From contig QHZQ01000068.1 of NCBI GenBank assembly GCA_003224725.1, positions 1 through 33,206 on the forward strand: a stretch of 33,206 nt of DNA, given 5' to 3'. This document shows, one piece after another, positions 1 through 8,877 of this stretch (its first letter is position 1; each line of letters starts with the position of its first letter). This DNA is from Acidobacteriota bacterium (GTDB lineage Bacteria; Acidobacteriota; Terriglobia; Versatilivoradales; Versatilivoraceae). The notes beneath the pieces are model-generated. The model saw only the letters and a program-made list of their open reading frames with translations, had not been told where the DNA came from and did no database searches. The position numbers and the translations under genes are program-made.

Positions 1-1
1 C

Positions 2-109
2 TCAGCTGCACCTACAAAACAGATTTTTCAGAATATCGAAATTACCATAGCCGCAAACATTCAAAAGCTGGAAGAAGTCTTGGTGCTCAGGAAGGAACCT
101 CAGAGCTAA
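2..109 (+). CDS. mreC: MreC C-terminal fragment (rod shape-determining protein), 5' truncated by window edge
   Basis: Open frame from the window edge: SAAPTKQIFQNIEITIAANIQKLEEVLVLRKEPQS*, stop TAA 107-109 immediately before the mreD ATG at 110. 'LEEVLVL' resembles MreC C-termini, and position is mreC-mreD-mrdA-rodA. Confidence 0.75.
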   Translation, partial: SAAPTKQIFQNIEITIAANIQKLEEVLVLRKEPQS

Positions 110-601
110 ATGGTCAACTTCTTGCGTTCCTTGTCCGTCCTCGTAATCATCATGTTGATGGTGACACTTCAAGTGGTCCTGACGCGTTACTTTCCCCGAT
201 TAGGCATGCTGGATTTACCTTTAATTGCGGTGATTTATTTGACGATTGCTAAAGAAAACCTCCTCTGGACGATTTTTTCAGGATCTGCTATTGGCTTTTT
301 GCAAGACAGTCTTTCTCTAAGTGCTCTGGGAATGAATGGCTTTACTAAAATCTCCATTGGCTGTCTTGCCTATCTGGCAAATTCCATATTTGCCGTGGAT
401 CGCGTGCTGACTCGCTTTGGGCTGTTATTTCTTTCCTCGATCCTGGCCACCTTGCTTTTTTTGCTTTTGCGAATTATGTTTTTAAACCGTAACGAAGTTA
501 TCGATGGTCAACGGCTGTTACTGAGTGGTGCCGTGAATGCCTTGGTGGGACTCCCTCTTTTTTACCTGTTTGACAAGATTGTCAAGTCCCCAAACGAGTA
601 G
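110..601 (+). CDS. mreD: Rod shape-determining protein MreD
   Basis: 163 aa multi-TM protein between mreC and PBP2; 'LGMLDLPLIAVIYLTIAKENLLWTIFSGSAIGFLQDSLSLSALGMNGFTKISIGCLAYL' is MreD-like. Confidence 0.88.
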   Translation: MVNFLRSLSVLVIIMLMVTLQVVLTRYFPRLGMLDLPLIAVIYLTIAKENLLWTIFSGSAIGFLQDSLSLSALGMNGFTKISIGCLAYLANSIFAVDRVLTRFGLLFLSSILATLLFLLLRIMFLNRNEVIDGQRLLLSGAVNALVGLPLFYLFDKIVKSPNE

Positions 602-603
602 GT

Positions 604-2466
604 ATGGATCTCAAAGACTTTTACGAGGATAAGAAATTCGTCCAATCCAGAATCCCGTTTATTCAGGTGACGGCTGTTCTGCTGTTTCTCCTCTTGTTGA
701 TCGGTTTGTGGAATTTGCAGCTACTCAAGAGCAGATATTATATTGAACTGGCAGAAAAAAACAGGATTCGCTCCATTCCGTTGGCCGCCCCTCGAGGCAA
801 AATCCTGGACCGGAACGGGCAGATCCTCGTGGATAATCAGCCTTCCTTTACCCTGATTGCCTTGCGAGATAATTTGCCCCACATTGAAAATTCGCTGGAT
901 CTCCTGGCCAGTGGTTTGAACTTAGATAAGAAATTCTTAGAGTCTCAGTTCGAAAAATATCGTCACCTCCCCAGCTATCTTCCCATCCCCATCAAAGAAG
1001 ACATCACGATCAAAGATTTATCATTTATCAAGGCTCATCGGCTTGAGCTTCCTGGACTGGAAGAAATTAGCCTACCGAGAAGATTTTATCGGGAGAGGCA
1101 GTTGGCTTCTCACCTCCTAGGTTACGTAGGAGAAATATCAGAAAAGCAATTAGGCACTCCTGAGTTCGACTACTGCAAACCGGGTGACATTGTGGGTAAA
1201 GCCGGTGTAGAGCGAGTATACAATCAAATCCTCACCGGAATGGATGGGCAGAAAAAAGTAGTGGTCGACAGTCGCGGCAAAGAGGTTGCCGTACTGGACT
1301 CCATTGAACCAGTGGCTGGAAACGACTTGCGCCTGACCCTCGACTTGGATATTCAGCGTGCTGCCGAAAGGGCATTTGAAGAAAGGGCAGGTGCCGCCAT
1401 TGCTCTAGATCCGCGCAGTGGTGAAGTTCTGGCTCTGGTGAGCCGACCCGCTTTTGACCCCAATAGCTTTGCCTCCCGCATTAGCAAGAAGGAGTGGGAT
1501 GACTTGATTAATGATCCCAAGAATCCCATGCAAAACCGGGCCATCCAAAGCAGGTTTCCGCCAGGGTCCGTATTTAAGATTTTCATGACAATCGCGGGAC
1601 TCCAGGAAGGGATACTGACACCAGAATATACGGATTATTGCTCGGGATCGACCGTAATGTACGGGCGGCCCTTTCATTGCTGGAAGAAGGAAGGCCACGG
1701 ACGCGTCAAGCTGCATCAGGCCATCATTAATTCTTGCAATGTTTTCTTCTATCACTTGGGGCAAAAATTGGGGATTGATAAGATCGCTTATTATGCTCAA
1801 GGCATGGGATTGGGGCAAAAAACTGGGATAGATCTACCTGGAGAGGACACCGGCTTGGTCCCTTCATCGGCCTGGAAAAAAAAGGTCCTTAAAGCAGAGT
1901 GGTACGCAGGCGAAACCATCTCGGTGGCCATCGGACAAGGTTATGTCTCCTTGACTCCCATCCAAACCGCCCGCGCTTTTGGGGGATTAGCCCTGGGAGG
2001 TGTTTTTAAAACTCCTCATGTGGTCTCAGGAAATGAGTTAAAGCGTTGGGGGAAAACCGTCAATGTTTCCTACGAGAGTCGGTTTGATCTCAGCGAGGAG
2101 ACAATTGATATTGTAGGTCGTGGATTATGGGGCGTGGTAAATGAGTGGGGGACTGGCCACCGCGCCGCCATCCAGGGTTTTGATGTTTGTGGTAAGACCG
2201 GTACGGCTCAAGTGATTGGCAAAGATCTAAAGGTTTCCGTCGACTCAAAGGCAGAATTTGAAGATAATGCATGGTTCGTAGCTTTTGCACCGCTTCACTC
2301 AGTGGAGATTGCGGCTGCGGTCTTTGTGGAACATGGGGGGCATGGCGGTGAAGCGGCAGCTCCCATTGTTCATGACATGTTTCAGGTCTATTACGGCAAG
2401 AAGACAAAGCCCAAAGAAGGCCAGCAAATGGCTATGAGTCAGGAAATTCTCCCGAATTCGAATTAA
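604..2466 (+). CDS. mrdA: Penicillin-binding protein 2 (peptidoglycan D,D-transpeptidase)
   Basis: N-terminal TM; PBP dimer region 'APRGKILDRNGQILVDNQPSF'; transpeptidase motifs SxxK (PPGSVFK), SxN (SCN) and KTG (CGKTGTAQV). Confidence 0.95.
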   Translation: MDLKDFYEDKKFVQSRIPFIQVTAVLLFLLLLIGLWNLQLLKSRYYIELAEKNRIRSIPLAAPRGKILDRNGQILVDNQPSFTLIALRDNLPHIENSLDLLASGLNLDKKFLESQFEKYRHLPSYLPIPIKEDITIKDLSFIKAHRLELPGLEEISLPRRFYRERQLASHLLGYVGEISEKQLGTPEFDYCKPGDIVGKAGVERVYNQILTGMDGQKKVVVDSRGKEVAVLDSIEPVAGNDLRLTLDLDIQRAAERAFEERAGAAIALDPRSGEVLALVSRPAFDPNSFASRISKKEWDDLINDPKNPMQNRAIQSRFPPGSVFKIFMTIAGLQEGILTPEYTDYCSGSTVMYGRPFHCWKKEGHGRVKLHQAIINSCNVFFYHLGQKLGIDKIAYYAQGMGLGQKTGIDLPGEDTGLVPSSAWKKKVLKAEWYAGETISVAIGQGYVSLTPIQTARAFGGLALGGVFKTPHVVSGNELKRWGKTVNVSYESRFDLSEETIDIVGRGLWGVVNEWGTGHRAAIQGFDVCGKTGTAQVIGKDLKVSVDSKAEFEDNAWFVAFAPLHSVEIAAAVFVEHGGHGGEAAAPIVHDMFQVYYGKKTKPKEGQQMAMSQEILPNSN

Positions 2467-2470
2467 TCCC

Positions 2471-3568
2471 GTGTTTGGAAAATTCTCTTTTTATTTCAAG
2501 GATTTTGATTGGTTTATTTTCCTGCTGGCACTGGCTATCGCAGTTGTTGGTGTTGTGGAGATCCATAGCGCTACCCAATATAACAGAGCAGAAAAATTCT
2601 ACGTTAAACAAATCTATTGGATAGTCATCGGGCTGGTAATGATGCTGGCGGTCATGAGCGTGGACTACCACACACTGGCCGAAACGGTTCCTTATTTCTA
2701 TATCATTGCCATACTCTCGTTGATCGCTGTGCTGCTTTTTGGTCAAAGGATCTCAGGAAGCAAAAGCTGGATCTCGCTGGGAGGAGCGTTCTCCGTTCAA
2801 CCCTCGGAATTTGTCAAGATCGCGGTTATTCTTTCCATGGCCCGTTTTCTCTGTGAAATTCGAACGGAATTTCTTACAGCCATTCATATTGTGAAAGCTT
2901 CATGTATTGTAGGCCTCCCAGTGATACTGGTGCTGTTGCAGCCCGATCTAGGTTCCGCGCTGACCTTTATCCCCATTCCTTTAGTGGGCTTATTTCTGGG
3001 AGGATTAAGACCAAAATGGATCCTGCTCTTTATAATTTTGTCTGTCTTGGTCGTGGGGCTGGGATGGTATAATCTCAAGGGCTATCAAAAGGAGAGGATC
3101 TATACCTTTCTTGAGCCAGAAAGAGATCCGCTGGGGGCTGGTTATCATTCGATCCAATCCAAGATTGCAGTTGGGTCAGGAGGCCTCTGGGGAAAGGGAA
3201 TTAATAAGGGAAGTCAGACGAAGCTGGGATTCCTTCCCGAACGGCACACAGATTTTATCTTTTCGGTTGTCGGGGAAGAACTAGGCTTCGTCGGAACAGT
3301 CGTTATTTTGCTTTTTTACCTGCTTATTGTCATGAGGTCCATCCATATCGCTCAAACTGCAAGAGACAAGCTGGGTATCTATATTACGTTGGGCGCCGTT
3401 AGCGTACTGTTATTTCATATTTTGGAAAGTGTCGGAATGGTTGTCGGCCTTATGCCTATCACAGGGATCCCGTTGCCTTTGTTGAGTTACGGAGGATCTT
3501 CGGTATTGTCCACATTTATTTTCTTGGGCCTTATCATTAACGTTCGGATGAGACGATTTGTCTACTAG
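2471..3568 (+). CDS. rodA: Rod shape-determining protein RodA (SEDS glycosyltransferase); probable GTG start
   Basis: SEDS-family multi-TM protein: 'GSKSWISLGGAFSVQPSEFVKIAVIL', 'LLQPDLGSAL', 'LPERHTDFIFSVVGEELGFVG', 'MPITGIPLPLLSYGGSS'. Starts 4 nt after the mrdA stop. Confidence 0.95.
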   Translation: MFGKFSFYFKDFDWFIFLLALAIAVVGVVEIHSATQYNRAEKFYVKQIYWIVIGLVMMLAVMSVDYHTLAETVPYFYIIAILSLIAVLLFGQRISGSKSWISLGGAFSVQPSEFVKIAVILSMARFLCEIRTEFLTAIHIVKASCIVGLPVILVLLQPDLGSALTFIPIPLVGLFLGGLRPKWILLFIILSVLVVGLGWYNLKGYQKERIYTFLEPERDPLGAGYHSIQSKIAVGSGGLWGKGINKGSQTKLGFLPERHTDFIFSVVGEELGFVGTVVILLFYLLIVMRSIHIAQTARDKLGIYITLGAVSVLLFHILESVGMVVGLMPITGIPLPLLSYGGSSVLSTFIFLGLIINVRMRRFVY

Positions 3569-3913
3569 TTTGATTGACTCTCGCTTCTTCAATCCGGAAA
3601 AGTTATTTAAGTTTGACTGTTTCGCAACAAATTTCATGTGTTTCAGCGTGGTCCCTTTTTCCCATGTGTAAGCAGGGGCCCCTCAAATCGTTTTGATGAC
3701 TATGAGACACAAAAAGAGCTTGGCCGGTAGCTCTTCGTGGGGGTTTTGGGCCCCCAGGAGGAATATAGGGCATTGTTTTTGGGTTAACGATCAAAATCTA
3801 ATCCGATTTCGTCGATTCAACAGGATTGATATCAGCAGGATTGATAAAGGATCACCCACGGATTTCCCCACCCGATCAAGCTCCTCTGTGATCTCACATT
3901 GGAGGAGTCGTAC

Positions 3914-6337
3914 ATGTCAAAGGAATTAATTATCTCAGTCTCGCCGCAGGAAACCAAAGCCGCTATCCTCGAAAACGAGCAGGTAACGGAAATTTATATC
4001 GAGAGGAACAAAGAGCATGGCATTGTTGGAAGCATCTGCAAAGGCAGAGTTACCAAAGTGCTCCCTGGAATGCAATCAGCTTTTGTGGATATCGGTTTAG
4101 AGCGAGATGCTTTTCTCTATGTCTCGGATTTCTTCGAAGACACGGAAGAATATGACAAAATCGTTTCGACGGCTGAAGAACAAGTGGCTAAATTGGAACA
4201 AGCGGTCAAGGAACCTGGTCCTGCTGGCCCGGAAGTTCCGCCAGCCGCTTCGGAGGGGGGCGTACTGGGTCCCAATGTGGTCAAGTACCATGATCGTCGA
4301 GGGCGCTCGCGAAGGTCTCGGCGAAATCGTCTCAGAGGCAAAAGGTATGATGAAGTTTCTCCGTCTGAGCTTCGTCCGAACATCCAGGAAAATGCCGTGG
4401 CGCAGCCCACGCCCAAATTGCAAGAGTTTCCCTCCGTCCTTCCCGGTGAATCCCTCGCCAAATATCAGAAATTAGCTCCCAGCCCAATGGTCACAGAGGG
4501 AGAAGTTGAAAATAAACCCACTGTCGTCGGCGGAACTGTCGAATTAGCTGAAAGGAATGTCGTTGTTCTGGAGGGTCCTGAAAGTACAGAAGCCCCCCAT
4601 GAAACCGAAGAGACGCCCATTGGAATTCCTGAGAGACGCACTGAGCCAGTTCCTGATACTCTACCCAAGGACGTGGGAACCACCCAACTAGTAACCGATT
4701 TTCCTTCGCGCGACCTGATAGCGGAGCGTGAGGTTAGCGCCGAGAGACCGGAAGGGGAACGTCCGAAGTCTTTATCAACCTTGGCGGATTTAAGCCAGAT
4801 TCCAACTCTGGAAACTTCTCCTCCTGAAATTCTCCCGATTGAGAGTCCGACCCAGGAAAAATCGCCAGGATCTTTTCTCATTTCTTCATCCGAGACGAAG
4901 GAATCTGCGAAGCCGCTCCAGGACCATATCTCTGGGGAGACAACACAGCGCCAATCCCCCATAGCCCCAACTGTTGGGGAAACACCGGTCGTTGCCAGTA
5001 CCTCTCCCTTACTTACGAAAGCTCAGTTTCGCAATTCGCCAAGTACCACTAAATTCTTCCGCCGGAACATGGACAAGAGAAGACGCCAACAGAATTGCAA
5101 TGAAGACCGAAACGAGTGGGAGGGAACTGCTGATTTCCCGCTGATAGGAGATTTGCTCAAAGAAGGCCAGGAGATTTTAGTCCAGATCTCCAAAGAACCG
5201 CTTGGAACTAAGGGAGCTCGAATAACCTCTCATATCGCGCTTCCAGGGAGATATTTGGTTTATATGCCCACGGTCGATCACATCGGCGTCTCCCGCAAAA
5301 TCGAATCGGACGACGAGCGACAACGCCTGAAAAGAATTATTCAGGAAAATAAAGGAGGGCTGCCCGGCGGCTTTATCGTTCGGACCGCCGGTCAGAACAA
5401 AGGTGAGGACGAATTCAAGTCCGACATCAAATACCTTTCTGCCTTATGGGCGGAAATCAGATCTAAGTCAGAGAAGAAATCTGCTCCCGCAATTATACAT
5501 CGCGACCTCAATCTTATCCAGAGGCTCCTGCGCGATCAGCTTTCGGGAGACTTTTCAGCCATTCGGGTCGATAACGAAATCGAGTACACCGGAATTGTTG
5601 AATTCATCAACCGTTTTCAACCTTCCCTGGTAAATCGAGTAAGACTTTATACGAAGGAAGCTCCCATATTTGAAGAGTTTGGGGTTCAGGAGGAAATCGA
5701 TAGGGCACTGCGCTCTAAGGTTTGGCTCAAATCCGGTGGATATATCGTCATTGATCAAGCTGAGGCGCTGGTTGCCATCGATGTTAACACTGGGAAGTAC
5801 GTGGGCAAATCCAATAAGTTAGAAGACACTATTGTCAAGACCAATATTGAAGCTGCCAAGGAAATCGCGCATCAAATTCGGCTGCGCGACCTTGGAGGAA
5901 TCATTGTTTGTGATTTCATCGACATGGAGGACAGAAAGAATCGTCAGAAGGTTACTCAAACTTTGGAAGAAGCTCTCAGGTCCGATAAGTCTCCTTCCAA
6001 GATTTTACAGTTTAATGACTTCGGACTGGTAGCTATTACCCGGAAGCGGGTCAAGCAATCCTTGCTGAAAGTTCTTTGTGAACCCTGTTCGGAGTGTGCC
6101 GGGTCTGGAATGGTGAAGTCTCCCCAAACGATCTGTTACGAAATTCAAGGGGAAGTCAAGAAAATGGCCAGATTTTTGGAAAACAAGGAAATCACCCTTC
6201 GAGTCCACCCGGAGGTGGGGAAGGTATTGAAAACCAATGAAGCATCTGTAATTAACGAAATTGAGTCTACCCTGAAAAAAGAGGTCATCATCAAAAGTGA
6301 TCCATTGCTACACCAGGAGCATTTCGATATTTTCTGA
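3914..6337 (+). CDS. rng: Ribonuclease E/G family protein with a large low-complexity insertion in the S1 domain
   Basis: N-terminal 'MSKELIISVSPQETKAAILENEQVTEIYIER...GSICKGRVTKVLPGMQSAFVDIGLERDAFLYVSD'; catalytic part 'VAIDVNTGKYVGKSNKLEDTIVKTNIEAAKEIAHQIRLRDLGGIIVCDFIDM'; Zn-link 'CEPCSECAGSG'. The track ORF starts at TTG 3899, but GGAGGAG precedes ATG 3914, which is preferred. Confidence 0.93.
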   Translation: MSKELIISVSPQETKAAILENEQVTEIYIERNKEHGIVGSICKGRVTKVLPGMQSAFVDIGLERDAFLYVSDFFEDTEEYDKIVSTAEEQVAKLEQAVKEPGPAGPEVPPAASEGGVLGPNVVKYHDRRGRSRRSRRNRLRGKRYDEVSPSELRPNIQENAVAQPTPKLQEFPSVLPGESLAKYQKLAPSPMVTEGEVENKPTVVGGTVELAERNVVVLEGPESTEAPHETEETPIGIPERRTEPVPDTLPKDVGTTQLVTDFPSRDLIAEREVSAERPEGERPKSLSTLADLSQIPTLETSPPEILPIESPTQEKSPGSFLISSSETKESAKPLQDHISGETTQRQSPIAPTVGETPVVASTSPLLTKAQFRNSPSTTKFFRRNMDKRRRQQNCNEDRNEWEGTADFPLIGDLLKEGQEILVQISKEPLGTKGARITSHIALPGRYLVYMPTVDHIGVSRKIESDDERQRLKRIIQENKGGLPGGFIVRTAGQNKGEDEFKSDIKYLSALWAEIRSKSEKKSAPAIIHRDLNLIQRLLRDQLSGDFSAIRVDNEIEYTGIVEFINRFQPSLVNRVRLYTKEAPIFEEFGVQEEIDRALRSKVWLKSGGYIVIDQAEALVAIDVNTGKYVGKSNKLEDTIVKTNIEAAKEIAHQIRLRDLGGIIVCDFIDMEDRKNRQKVTQTLEEALRSDKSPSKILQFNDFGLVAITRKRVKQSLLKVLCEPCSECAGSGMVKSPQTICYEIQGEVKKMARFLENKEITLRVHPEVGKVLKTNEASVINEIESTLKKEVIIKSDPLLHQEHFDIF

Positions 6338-6384
6338 GGTCTGCTCTCAAGTCTGTTGCCCTGTATTTTCTCTCTCTGCCTAGA

Positions 6385-6404
6385 AACCCTTTTGCGGAAG
6401 GGTT
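6385..6404 (+). terminator. Hairpin after the RNase E/G gene; possible terminator without a clear U-tract
   Basis: AACCCTT-ttgcgg-AAGGGTT, 7 bp perfect stem, 48 bp after the stop codon. Confidence 0.35.
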
Positions 6405-6575
6405 CCTGTTGAAAATCTGACGGAGCTGTTGTCACTTTTTGGGGTGTCCGGAGAACGAGTTCTTGAGTCGCTGTAAATAAGGGTTAGTTAGGCAGGGATC
6501 TTGATCCACCCCGATCTTGTTTTTCTCCGGACCTCAGATGTTCTTAGCCAGCTTGGAATCTGCAGCCACCTACTG
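6405..6575 (+). ncRNA. Candidate structured RNA with 6S-like architecture (tentative)
   Basis: Perfect 10-bp inverted repeat GTCCGGAGAA (6446-6455) / TTCTCCGGAC (6523-6532). Outside it a second pairing (GGAGCTG near 6422-6428 with CAGCTT(GG) near 6550) leaves roughly symmetric ~17-nt unpaired flanks, like a 6S central bubble. 3' region 'CTTGGAATCTGCAGCCACCTAC'. No covariance model was run. Confidence 0.3.
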
Positions 6576-6593
6576 AATACGTACAACTCAACA

Positions 6594-6621
6594 TTGTTGT
6601 GTCACCCGATCATTATACAAT
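6594..6621 (+). promoter_or_regulatory. Candidate sigma70-type promoter upstream of the radical SAM gene
   Basis: TTGTTG - 16 nt - TACAAT (6616-6621). Confidence 0.25.
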
Positions 6622-6806
6622 CTCGGATGTCGGAGTCTCGGTTTTAGAGAGTTTCACTCAATAACAATTGCAGACGAAGTTGTTGGCGGCTTAACGCAGC
6701 GGGACCCTTCTTCCCGGATAGTACGGGACTGGCCCTGATAGAAAAGGAACGGGGTGAGGGGGGGCGAGCCACACTTGTTTTGTAAGGGAACCTAAGGAGG
6801 GCGCAC

Positions 6807-8420
6807 ATGCATATTCTCCTCTATGTGCCGGACAACCAAGTTACCAACAATTTCATTCCTCAGCTCTGGCCCTTTGTGTTGCAGAGGCTGACTCCGGCGG
6901 AACACCCTGTCACCATTATCGACGGCAATGCACTCCATTACAGCGCTGCGGAACTGGTGGAATTTATCCTGAAAAACAGTGTGGACCTTGTGGGAATGGG
7001 CTTCATGACCCGGATGGCACAAAAAGCTTATGAGATGGCTGGAGCAATTCGCACAGCCACGTCTGTGCCCATTGTTATGGGCGGTCCCCATGTCACCGAA
7101 GTGCCCGACGAACCTCTGGGTCGGACAGGCCATCCGCAGTACGCAGATGCGGTGGTGTTGGGAGAAGCAGATGACACCTGGCCTCTGGTCGTCAAAGATG
7201 CAGCCTTGGGGAGACTGCAAAGCGTCTACCAACCGGGCACGGTGGCAGGCAAGGACGTCAAGCCCTCGCTCAAGGGTTATCCGGTGGTAGCCTGGGACCA
7301 GATGGACCTATCCCTTTTTAACTTGATGCGCTTTGTTCCCCCTGTTGCCAAACGATTGTTGAAGCATCTCGGTATCGATTACGACAACGTCTATGTGATT
7401 CCTATGGAATCCGGCCGAGGCTGTCCCTATGGCTGCGAATTCTGCACCGTAACGGGTTTTTTTGGGGACGCCATCCGTTTCCGGGACAATGAGAATGTGA
7501 TCTCCGAATTGCTGCGCTTGAAGTCCCTGGCAAAGCAGAAGAATGCATTGGTGAGCGTCTTTTTCATTGATGACAATTTTGCTATCAACCGGAGCCGCCT
7601 CAAATCCTTGTTGCGGGATATGATCAAATACGATGCCTGTCTCCCTTGGATCGCTCAAATCAGTATGAACCTTCTACGGGATGAGGATTTGATCCGGCTC
7701 ATTGCTGCCAGTGGAGGACGCTGGATCTTTATGGGTCTGGAATCCATGGATCCTGAAAGCCTCAAAGTGGCGCACAAGGAATTCAACAAGCCGGCAGAAT
7801 ATGCCTCCATCCTCAGCATGCTCGCCAAATATGACCTTTACGCCATCACCTCCTTCATTTACGCGATGGAAGCCGACCAGCCTGGTGTGGGGAGGAAAAC
7901 GGTCGAAAAGATGACCGACTGGCCCCCCGGGCTGCCGGTATTTGGGTTGCTCACTCCTTATCCGGCCACTCCGCTATATGAGCGGTTGAAGCGGGAAGGG
8001 CGTCTCACCCGGCCGGAACATTGGCTCGATTTTCAGGCTTTCAAGACAGCCTTTACTCCTAAAGCCATTTCCGCGGATGACGCCGAAGCAGAAGTACGGG
8101 AGTCCTGGCATCATTGCTACAGCCGAGACGCGTTCCGCCGGGCTCAGCGCTGGATGCGCGCCCATCACAAGCCCTTTGGCCAACAGCTCACCCTATTCAT
8201 TGCCCGCCTGCTGTTTCGCGGGATCTACTTTCCCCAGATGACACGCTGGTCCTGGATTCGCTTGCTGGTCGGAAACTATCGCACCCTTGGCAGCCTGGCG
8301 CATTCCGGGGTGCGGGCGCGCCTGCGCAATTGGAAGTCATCTGGACTGCCTAGCACGCCTTCATCGCCCGACAGCTTTGGTTCGTTACAGATGGATTCGG
8401 AAGAGCCTGGCAATAATTGA
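6807..8420 (+). CDS. B12-binding-domain-containing radical SAM protein
   Basis: N-terminal Rossmann/cobalamin-binding-like region ('VDLVGMGFMTRMAQKAYEMAGAIRTATSVPIVMGGPHVTEVPDE') and CxxxCxxC cluster motif 'GRGCPYGCEFCTVTGFFG'. RBS-like AAGGAGG upstream of the ATG. Confidence 0.9.
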   Translation: MHILLYVPDNQVTNNFIPQLWPFVLQRLTPAEHPVTIIDGNALHYSAAELVEFILKNSVDLVGMGFMTRMAQKAYEMAGAIRTATSVPIVMGGPHVTEVPDEPLGRTGHPQYADAVVLGEADDTWPLVVKDAALGRLQSVYQPGTVAGKDVKPSLKGYPVVAWDQMDLSLFNLMRFVPPVAKRLLKHLGIDYDNVYVIPMESGRGCPYGCEFCTVTGFFGDAIRFRDNENVISELLRLKSLAKQKNALVSVFFIDDNFAINRSRLKSLLRDMIKYDACLPWIAQISMNLLRDEDLIRLIAASGGRWIFMGLESMDPESLKVAHKEFNKPAEYASILSMLAKYDLYAITSFIYAMEADQPGVGRKTVEKMTDWPPGLPVFGLLTPYPATPLYERLKREGRLTRPEHWLDFQAFKTAFTPKAISADDAEAEVRESWHHCYSRDAFRRAQRWMRAHHKPFGQQLTLFIARLLFRGIYFPQMTRWSWIRLLVGNYRTLGSLAHSGVRARLRNWKSSGLPSTPSSPDSFGSLQMDSEEPGNN

Positions 8421-8662
8421 CAGGTGACTATCAGGCTTTTCCCCTTAGCCCGTCGCGGGTGGGAGTTGGACATCTCTTACCGTATCTTGCGGCTGTTGTC
8501 TCTCTTCCATCTTGTCTGGGACTTAAAGACTCCTCCACGACACATAATCGAGGCTGCTATAAGGTTAGAATCTCTCTGCCTCATCTGATCGCTGCTCTCT
8601 TATCCCTCACCAACCTGCGCTATCCATCAGCTCTTCGCGGAGATTACAGGACTGGACTTGTC

Positions 8663-8685
8663 AAGGTTCATTGCCCCTGAACCTT
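8663..8685 (+). terminator. Hairpin, possible terminator downstream of the radical SAM gene
   Basis: AAGGTTCA-ttgcccc-TGAACCTT, 8 bp perfect stem; no strong U-tract. Confidence 0.35.
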
Positions 8686-8801
8686 CAGCGAAATTTTCAA
8701 TGCGTTGTATGAGCACAAGACTTTAATATTCGACTATCGCACTCGAGGGCATGGGGGCTATGAATTATCTGTAAGACCTCATTAGTACTTCTCTCTGCGT
8801 G

Positions 8802-8830
8802 TTGTTTAAAATGAAATTCCAACCTATAAT
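8802..8830 (+). promoter_or_regulatory. Candidate sigma70-type promoter for the DUF4159 gene
   Basis: TTGTTT - 17 nt - TATAAT (perfect -10 at 8825-8830), 47 bp before ATG 8878. Confidence 0.45.
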
Positions 8831-8877
8831 TTGAGTGTTCCATTGAAGCTCATTAGCGCATTTCCGCATTTAATGTC

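Noticed and set aside
3899-3913. TTG start giving MEESY extension of the RNase E/G protein
   Set aside because: The GGAGGAG inside this stretch is the likely ribosome-binding site for ATG 3914.
6405-6806. tRNA, tmRNA, RNase P RNA or SRP RNA in the rng-radical SAM gap
   Set aside because: No TPsiC/acceptor-CCA arrangement, tmRNA ends, RNase P core motif or GGAAGCAGCC-type SRP motif was found by reading.
8417-8680. 87-aa ORF after the radical SAM gene
   Set aside because: No RBS, no recognisable domain, ends in the terminator-like hairpin at 8663; likely noncoding.
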